Positions 1 through 5,807 of a stretch of 5,807 nucleotides of DNA are shown here, in pieces; the first letter of the stretch is position 1, and every line of letters begins with the position of its first letter. Below the pieces are notes generated by a model, which was given only the letters and a program-made list of their open reading frames with translations, did no database searches and had not been told where the DNA came from. Position numbers and translations under genes: made by a program. This DNA is from Verrucomicrobiales bacterium (GTDB taxonomy: Bacteria > Verrucomicrobiota > Verrucomicrobiia > Verrucomicrobiales > DEV007), in contig SLGN01000146.1 in the NCBI GenBank assembly GCA_007123695.1, positions 1 through 5,807 of the forward strand, written 5' to 3'.

Positions 1-1714
<1,714 letters not shown>

Positions 1715-1780
1715 TCAGGGCTGGCGGGACCCGGGGTCGGCCTCGCGGTTCGGCAAAAGAATCGTAACGGGAAGGGGGGC

Positions 1781-1807
1781 GATAAACCAAAGCGCGGCCA
1801 AAATCAA
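1781..1807 (-). promoter_or_regulatory. Weak candidate icd promoter
   Basis: On the minus strand, TTGATT (1802-1807) is followed after 15 bp by TTTATC (1781-1786), about 70 bp upstream of the icd start. The spacing is short for a sigma-70 promoter and the -10 match is partial, so this is only the best candidate in the gap. No Shine-Dalgarno sequence precedes the icd ATG. Confidence 0.22.
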
Positions 1808-1824
1808 TCCCGGAGGGACGGAGC

Positions 1825-1854
1825 TTGACGCGGAGTTGCGTCTCTCGCTAGGAT
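1825..1854 (+). promoter_or_regulatory. Candidate sigma-70 promoter of ggt
   Basis: TTGACG (1825-1830) and TAGGAT (1849-1854) are separated by 18 bp and close to the sigma-70 consensus. Transcription would begin near 1861, leaving only about 14 nt before the ggt ATG at 1875. The nearest purine-rich run (GGGGG, about 1856-1860) lies upstream of that start point and too far from the ATG, so it would not act as a ribosome binding site. The promoter is inferred from sequence only. Confidence 0.5.
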
Positions 1855-1874
1855 CGGGGGCTCCGCATCCACCG

Positions 1875-3596
1875 ATGAAACGACACTTCCCGCCCGCCGC
1901 CGCCCTTTCTCTCGCCCTCTCGCTGGCCTTGGCCCCGCCTGTCTCCCTCCGCGCCCATCTCGAAGCCGTTCCGGGCGAGGAGGGCATGGTCGTCTCGGTC
2001 CACGCCCTGGCATCGGAGGCGGGCGTGGAGATCCTGAAGAAGGGGGGCAACGCGGTCGATGCGGCGGTCGCGACGGGCCTGGCCCTCGCCGCCGTGTTTC
2101 CGAGCGCGGGGAACCTCGCCGGCGGAGGGTTCATGGTCGTGCATCTCGCGGAGGAGAACCGCCAGACCGTGATCGACTACCGCGAAGAGGCGCCGTCGGC
2201 GGCGACCCGCGACATGTATCTGGACGAGGACGGCGAAGTCCTCACCGATCTGGGCTCGGCCCGGATCGGGTGGCGGGCCAGCGGCGTGCCGGGCACGGTG
2301 GCGGGCTTCGCCCTCGCCTTCGAGCGCTACGGGTCGGGCCGGGTGACCTGGGCCGAGCTGGTCGAGCCGGCCCGGCGACTCGCCGAGGGCCATGTCCTCA
2401 CCCCCGGCGCGGTGTCCTCGCTGCGCCGGGCCGCCCCGCGGCTGGAGCGATTCGAGGAGTCGAAGCGGATCTACCTGAACGGAGGCGCGGGCTGGAAGGC
2501 GGGCGGCACCTGGCGCCAGCCCGAACTCGCCGCGACCCTGGCCCGCCTCGCCGAGGAGGGGCCCCGGGAATTCTACGAAGGCCGCACCGCCGAGCTGATC
2601 GCGGCGGCGATGGAGGAAAACGGCGGCACCATCGGCCGCGAGGACCTGCGCGCCTACCGCGCCATCGAGCGCGAGCCGCTGCGGCAGACCTACCGCGGCC
2701 ATCTGCTCGTGTGCCCTCCCCCACCCTGCTCGGGCGGCGCGACGCTGTTCCAGATGCTGGGAATGCTGGAGCCCCACGACGTGGGCGGTCTCGGCCACAA
2801 CTCGGCGGCGAAATACCACCTTTTCCACGAAGTGATGCGGCGGGCCTTCTGCGACCGCATCGAATACCTCGGCGATCCCGCCTTTGTCGAAAATCCGCTC
2901 GGACGCATGCTCGACCGGGACTACCTGGCCCGCCGCATGGCCGACTACGACCCCGCCCGGGCCACGCCGAGCGAGTCGGTCGAGCCGGGGCTGGGGCCGC
3001 GCGAGTCGCTGGAGACGACGCACTACTCCATCGTCGACGCCGAAGGCAGCGCGGTTGCGAACACCTACACGATCCGCAACAGCTACGGCAGCGCGGTGAC
3101 CATCCCCGGCGCCGGACTGCTGATGAACAACGTGATGGACGATCTCGCGGCGAAGGTGGGCGTGCCGAACCAGTCGGGCCTGATGCAGGGCCCCGCCAAC
3201 GAGATCGCCCCCGGCAAGCGCCCCCTTTCCTCGATGACGCCGACCATCGTGCTGAAGGACGACGCGCTCTTCCTCGTGACCGGAAGCCCCGGCGGACCGA
3301 CCATCATCAACACGGTGCTGCAAGTGGTGACCAACGTGGTCGATTTCGGCATGTCGGCGATGGACGCGGTGCGCGCCCCTCGGGTGACGCACCACTGGCT
3401 GCCCGACACCCTCGTCTACGAGCGACACGGGCTGTCGTCCGACACCGTGGCGTTGCTCGAGGCGATGGGCCACTCGCCCAAGGAAAGCGGCAGCCTCCAG
3501 GGCGAGGCCGAGACCATCCTCGTCGATCCCACCAGCGGGGTCCGCTGGGGCGCGGCCGATCCGCGCCTGCCCGACACCCGGGCGGTGGGCTATTGA
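1875..3596 (+). CDS. ggt: Gamma-glutamyltransferase (glutathione hydrolase), periplasmic precursor
   Basis: N-terminal nucleophile hydrolase that cleaves or transfers the gamma-glutamyl group of glutathione and related peptides, usually in the periplasm. It is 573 residues long, against about 580 in E. coli. The start at 1875 gives a clear signal peptide (MKRHFPP, then a hydrophobic Ala/Leu core, with cleavage likely after SLRA at residue 27); the frame is open further upstream, but that would bury the signal. The autoprocessing site is at Thr381 in LETTHYS (E. coli Thr391), giving a small subunit of 193 residues. Other family residues are Arg103 in DYREEAP (E. coli Arg114), Ser452-Ser453 in PLSSM, Gly473-Gly474 in GSPGG and Asp423. 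The lid-loop segment (GVPNQSGLMQGPAN) has the E. coli length. Two substrate-pocket positions are unusual: E. coli Asn411 is Arg401 and Gln430 is Val420. It is divergent from icd and convergent with rlmN, so probably transcribed alone. The family call is very secure; preferred substrates are uncertain. Confidence 0.96.
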   Translation: MKRHFPPAAALSLALSLALAPPVSLRAHLEAVPGEEGMVVSVHALASEAGVEILKKGGNAVDAAVATGLALAAVFPSAGNLAGGGFMVVHLAEENRQTVIDYREEAPSAATRDMYLDEDGEVLTDLGSARIGWRASGVPGTVAGFALAFERYGSGRVTWAELVEPARRLAEGHVLTPGAVSSLRRAAPRLERFEESKRIYLNGGAGWKAGGTWRQPELAATLARLAEEGPREFYEGRTAELIAAAMEENGGTIGREDLRAYRAIEREPLRQTYRGHLLVCPPPPCSGGATLFQMLGMLEPHDVGGLGHNSAAKYHLFHEVMRRAFCDRIEYLGDPAFVENPLGRMLDRDYLARRMADYDPARATPSESVEPGLGPRESLETTHYSIVDAEGSAVANTYTIRNSYGSAVTIPGAGLLMNNVMDDLAAKVGVPNQSGLMQGPANEIAPGKRPLSSMTPTIVLKDDALFLVTGSPGGPTIINTVLQVVTNVVDFGMSAMDAVRAPRVTHHWLPDTLVYERHGLSSDTVALLEAMGHSPKESGSLQGEAETILVDPTSGVRWGAADPRLPDTRAVGY

Positions 3597-3656
3597 TGCC
3601 GCCGTGACTCCCCCGTCGGCCCAGGCAAGCAGCCCGAACACGGCACCCCATCCGCC

Positions 3657-4748
3657 CTACGGCACCGGAACGATGCCCTCGACCGTCTCCTGCTGGAGGC
3701 GGAGCTGCCCGCAGGCCGCGGCGATGTCGTGGCCCTTTTCGCGGCGCAGGGTCGCGGCGACGCCTCCGCGGACAAGGGTGCGAAGAAAGGATTCCTGGAC
3801 CGGCTCGGCGGGGCGCCTCCAGTCGAGGCCCTCGACGGTGTTGTAGGGGATGAGATTGACCTTGGCGTCGAGGGACCGCGCCCGCGCCGCGAGCAGGGCG
3901 GCTTGCTCGGGAGAGTCGTTGACGCCTTCGATGAGGATGTATTCGAAGGTGATCTTCTGCTTCTTGCGGCTGCGCCAGCGCTCCAGCGCGCCGAAGAGCC
4001 GGTCGAGGGGGTATTTGCGGTTGACCGGCATGATCCGCTCGCGCACTTCGTCGCTGGCGCCGTGCAGGGAGACGGCGAGCCGGATCTGGATGGGCAGCTC
4101 GGCGAGGCGTTCGATCTGGGGAGCGAGCCCGCTGGTCGAGACGGTCATGTGGCGCGCCCCGATGTTGAGGCCCCAGGGCGCGTTGAGGATCGTGATGGCC
4201 TTGACGAGGCGCGAAAGGTTCGCGAGAGGCTCGCCCATGCCCATGAAGACGAGATTCCGGACCGGCTCGCCCGATTCCTCCTCCGCCGCGACGATCTGGC
4301 CGACGATCTCCTCGACCTCGAGGTTGCGGGTGAAGCCGGCCAGTCCGCTGGCGCAGAATTTGCAGTCGTAGGCGCAGCCGACCTGGCTGGAGACGCAGAG
4401 GGTGATGCGGTCGCTGCGCCCGCCGTCGAAGCGGACGTTGGCCGGGATCCGCACCGTCTCGACGAGCCGCCCGTCGTGCAGCCGCAGCAGGTATTTGCGG
4501 GTCGAGTCTTCCGATCCGGCAATGCGCACGACCGGGATGCGGTCGAGGGAAAACTCGGCGGCCAGCTCGGTGCGCAGGCCCGCGGGCAGGTTCGACATCT
4601 CGCTCCAGTCGCGCGCCCGCTTGCCGTAGATCCATTCGACGAGCTGCTTTGCTCGAAACTTGCCCTGGCCGCGCGCTTCCATCCACTCGCTCCAGTCGTC
4701 GAGGGTCAAGGCGAAGGCGGAGCCGGGTTTTGCGGCGCTGGTGTTCAT
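3657..4748 (-). CDS. rlmN: Dual-specificity 23S rRNA/tRNA adenine-C2 methyltransferase RlmN
   Basis: Cytosolic radical-SAM enzyme that methylates C2 of A2503 in 23S rRNA and of A37 in some tRNAs, affecting peptidyl-transfer-centre function and decoding accuracy. It is complete at 363 residues, close to the E. coli length. The 4Fe-4S motif CAYDCKFC gives cluster ligands Cys125, Cys129 and Cys132. Cys118 (TLCVSSQVG) and the methyl-carrying Cys346 (DIAAACGQL, E. coli Cys355) are both present, so the full RlmN mechanism is intact. The SAM-binding motif GMGEP is at 170-174, STSG at 204-207, SLHG at 227-230 and IPYN near 300-303. The N-terminal ~100 residues match the accessory helical domain (FRAKQLVEWIYGKRARDWSEMSNLP). 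The start at 4748 was chosen from the family N-terminus; no Shine-Dalgarno sequence precedes it, but a perfect hairpin lies 11 nt upstream. A Cfr-type resistance enzyme is an alternative within the superfamily, but the CVSSQVGC and RREKGHDIAAACGQL motifs and the N-terminal domain favour RlmN. Confidence 0.98.
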   Translation of the reverse strand: MNTSAAKPGSAFALTLDDWSEWMEARGQGKFRAKQLVEWIYGKRARDWSEMSNLPAGLRTELAAEFSLDRIPVVRIAGSEDSTRKYLLRLHDGRLVETVRIPANVRFDGGRSDRITLCVSSQVGCAYDCKFCASGLAGFTRNLEVEEIVGQIVAAEEESGEPVRNLVFMGMGEPLANLSRLVKAITILNAPWGLNIGARHMTVSTSGLAPQIERLAELPIQIRLAVSLHGASDEVRERIMPVNRKYPLDRLFGALERWRSRKKQKITFEYILIEGVNDSPEQAALLAARARSLDAKVNLIPYNTVEGLDWRRPAEPVQESFLRTLVRGGVAATLRREKGHDIAAACGQLRLQQETVEGIVPVP

Positions 4749-4759
4749 GGTGTCGCAGG

Positions 4760-4786
4760 GGGGAAGCTACAGAACCACGCTTCCCC
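4760..4786 (-). promoter_or_regulatory. Hairpin in the rlmN 5' leader
   Basis: A perfect 8-bp inverted repeat, GGGGAAGC (4760-4767) and GCTTCCCC (4779-4786), has an 11-nt loop and ends 11 nt before the rlmN start codon. On the rlmN transcript it would form a stable stem exactly where a ribosome must load. No T-run follows, so it is not a terminator. It could be a translational control element, an operator for a dimeric regulator or chance. The structure is seen in the sequence; any function is inferred. Confidence 0.4.
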
Positions 4787-4842
4787 GCCGGGAGCATCCG
4801 GAAAAGGGTGAGGAACGGCAAGGGGGCGCCACCAATGTGGAA

Positions 4843-4848
4843 ATTATA
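4843..4848 (-). promoter_or_regulatory. Consensus -10 box, candidate rlmN promoter
   Basis: The minus strand carries a perfect TATAAT at 4843-4848 inside an AT-rich block. No good -35 element is visible at 16-18 bp upstream, so recognition would rely on the -10 box and flanking AT-rich DNA. Transcription from here would begin near 4836 and give rlmN an ~88-nt leader that includes the hairpin at 4760-4786. It sits back to back with the promoter of the downstream barrel gene. Confidence 0.38.
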
Positions 4849-4853
4849 AATTT

Positions 4854-4881
4854 TTGAAAAAATGTTTTGAGTTACTAGAAT
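4854..4881 (+). promoter_or_regulatory. Candidate sigma-70 promoter of the outer-membrane protein gene
   Basis: TTGAAA (4854-4859) and TAGAAT (4876-4881) are spaced by 16 bp, a good sigma-70 match. They sit in a stretch from about 4835 to 4901 that is far richer in A and T than the rest of the window, as expected for an UP-element-assisted strong promoter. Transcription would start near 4888, leaving about 14 nt before the ATG at 4902 and no Shine-Dalgarno sequence. A second, poorer pair, TTGAGT (4867-4872) and TATTAG (4887-4892), has only 14 bp spacing. Confidence 0.5.
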
Positions 4882-4901
4882 TTTTGTATTAGTTTTAATT
4901 C

Positions 4902-5672
4902 ATGGAAAAGCCAAAATCTAAGTTCTCCTTCCTACTCGTGGTTGCCGCCTCCCTTGCTGCGGTCTCCGCCTCTGCGCAGTCCGGCAACGGCTTCCGCATG
5001 AATTCGAAGTCGGTCCTGCCGAAGGCGCCGATCGCCACGCCTGCGCCGACCTTCAACAACTACTTTTTTGGATACGGGGGAGTCGTCTTCCAATCCACGT
5101 GGCGCAACACCGGAGCCTTCGATTTCCACCCGGGCGGCTACGACTTCCAGCCCGGCCGCATCGACCCGTTCAACATCCCGATGAACTGGAGTCCCGAGGC
5201 GGGGTGGACCGTCGGCGGCGGCGTGGGACGCTACTCGGGCCTCTTCGGCGGCAGCCGCTTCGAGCTGGAAGGCACCTACCTGAACAACAGCGTCAGCATG
5301 CTGACCTACTCGGACTTCCTCCTTCCGGCGAACTTCGACCTCGCCACCACCGCGCTGATGGTCAACTACCTCAAAGAGATCCCGCTGGGCGGCGTGATGG
5401 GCTACGTCGGCGGCGGCATCGGCTGGGGCTGGACGACAATGCGCGGCGACATCGACACGATCCGCTACAGCGACAGCGACGACGGCTTCGCCTGGCAACT
5501 GATCGCCGGGGTGGACTTCCCCATCACCGAGCGGCTCGCGCTCTTCACCCAGTATCGCTATCTCGTGCTCTCCCGCCAGTCCTTCACGACCGACTTCGGC
5601 GACTTCACGAACGCTACCGACAGCAGCCCCTCGAGCCACTCGATCCTTGTCGGAGCGAGGGTCTCCTTCTGA
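4902..5672 (+). CDS. Small outer-membrane beta-barrel protein (opacity/OmpA-barrel-like), function unknown
   Basis: Predicted 256-residue outer-membrane protein. Residues 1-25 form a classic signal peptide (MEKPKSKFSF, a Leu/Val/Ala core, cleavage probably at SASA|QS). Residues 26-50 are a Pro/Ala-rich linker. From about 53 onward, alternating aromatic and small residues suggest beta strands, for example YFFGYGGVVF (54-63), GYVGGGIGWGW (167-177), LIAGVDF (200-206) and LALFTQYRYL (212-221). The chain ends in SILVGARVSF, with the C-terminal Phe typical of BamA-recognised barrel proteins. About 230 mature residues suit an eight- to ten-stranded barrel. The pattern matches the broad outer-membrane beta-barrel family (PF13505-like) as I know it, but I recognise no specific relative and no peptidoglycan-binding OmpA domain. 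It has its own promoter and terminator, so it is probably a single-gene unit. Its role (structural, adhesion, small porin) cannot be determined from sequence. Confidence 0.85.
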   Translation: MEKPKSKFSFLLVVAASLAAVSASAQSGNGFRMNSKSVLPKAPIATPAPTFNNYFFGYGGVVFQSTWRNTGAFDFHPGGYDFQPGRIDPFNIPMNWSPEAGWTVGGGVGRYSGLFGGSRFELEGTYLNNSVSMLTYSDFLLPANFDLATTALMVNYLKEIPLGGVMGYVGGGIGWGWTTMRGDIDTIRYSDSDDGFAWQLIAGVDFPITERLALFTQYRYLVLSRQSFTTDFGDFTNATDSSPSSHSILVGARVSF

Positions 5673-5700
5673 GAAACGCCGAACCCAAGCCGACTTTTCC

Positions 5701-5739
5701 AAAAGACCCGTCCCGGAAACCCCCGGGGCGGGTTTTTTT
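5701..5739 (+). terminator. Rho-independent terminator after the barrel protein gene
   Basis: The left arm ACCCGTCCCGG (5706-5716) pairs with CCGGGGCGGGT (5723-5733) over 11 bp, one of them a G-U pair, around the 6-nt loop AAACCC. Seven T residues follow (5733-5739), the first also closing the stem. An A-run just before the stem (5701-5704) could extend the pairing and give some activity on the other strand. The stem begins about 33 bp after the stop codon at 5670-5672. Confidence 0.9.
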
Positions 5740-5777
5740 CGTTTCTCCGGGACCGGTCGGTCGGCAAACCGTCCGGG

Positions 5778-5807
5778 AGACCGGCAGACCGGCAGACCGG
5801 CAGACCG
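5778..5807. repeat. Octamer tandem repeat AGACCGGC, runs off the window
   Basis: The unit AGACCGGC repeats perfectly 3.75 times from 5778 to the right edge, so the true copy number is unknown. Just before it is related sequence: the palindrome GACCGGTC at 5751-5758, and TCCGGGA twice at 5746-5752 and 5772-5778, 26 bp apart. There is no coding frame I would support here. It is either a short slippage-prone satellite or the start of a longer intergenic repeat array. Confidence 0.8.

Noticed and set aside
1848..3641. Minus-strand open frame (597 codons) opposite ggt, and the plus-strand 445-codon frame at 2270-3607
   Set aside because: Both are out-of-frame reflections of ggt with Arg/Gly/His-rich translations and no family resemblance.
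3597..3656. Possible bidirectional terminator between ggt and rlmN
   Set aside because: Only a 6-bp inverted repeat, GCCGTG (3601-3606) and CACGGC (3639-3644), with a 32-nt loop and no T-run was found. This is too weak to call.
3307..4821. Minus-strand open frame (504 codons) and plus-strand open frame (360 codons, 3729-4811) overlapping rlmN
   Set aside because: rlmN accounts for this DNA with intact radical-SAM motifs. The alternatives are compositionally biased shadows.
4932..5702. Minus-strand open frame (256 codons) opposite the barrel gene
   Set aside because: It has no signal, motif or family likeness, whereas the plus-strand frame has a signal peptide, barrel pattern and C-terminal Phe.

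Overview
The window is GC-rich chromosomal DNA from a Gram-negative bacterium. Two products look exported: a signal-peptide gamma-glutamyltransferase and an outer-membrane beta-barrel protein. The exact lineage cannot be read from the sequence. The gene set, GC-rich composition and near absence of Shine-Dalgarno sequences would fit the Verrucomicrobiota/PVC group, but that is an inference. All four genes belong to recognisable families, and I see no phage, IS, CRISPR, tRNA or rRNA.

Layout: (1) positions 1-1708, minus strand: the N-terminal 569 residues of a monomeric NADP-dependent isocitrate dehydrogenase (icd), whose C-terminus lies beyond the left edge. (2) 1709-1874: a divergent promoter region. 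(3) 1875-3596, plus strand: ggt, a periplasmic gamma-glutamyltransferase. (4) 3597-3656: a short convergent gap with no clear terminator. (5) 3657-4748, minus strand: rlmN, the radical-SAM 23S rRNA/tRNA adenine-C2 methyltransferase. (6) 4749-4901: a second divergent promoter region, very AT-rich on its right side, with a hairpin in the predicted rlmN leader. (7) 4902-5672, plus strand: a small outer-membrane beta-barrel protein, followed by a strong intrinsic terminator at about 5701-5739. (8) 5740-5807: intergenic DNA ending in an 8-bp tandem repeat that runs off the right edge.

The genes alternate in strand and do not form an operon. They cover central carbon metabolism and NADPH supply, glutathione or gamma-glutamyl peptide breakdown, translation-machinery modification and the cell envelope, with no visible shared pathway. 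The points most worth a second look are an in-frame, 7-bp-periodic AT-rich repeat that seems to have added 10 residues to the isocitrate dehydrogenase, two unusual active-site residues in the gamma-glutamyltransferase, a perfect hairpin just upstream of rlmN, and the octamer repeat at the right end. I found no evidence for a novel multi-gene system.
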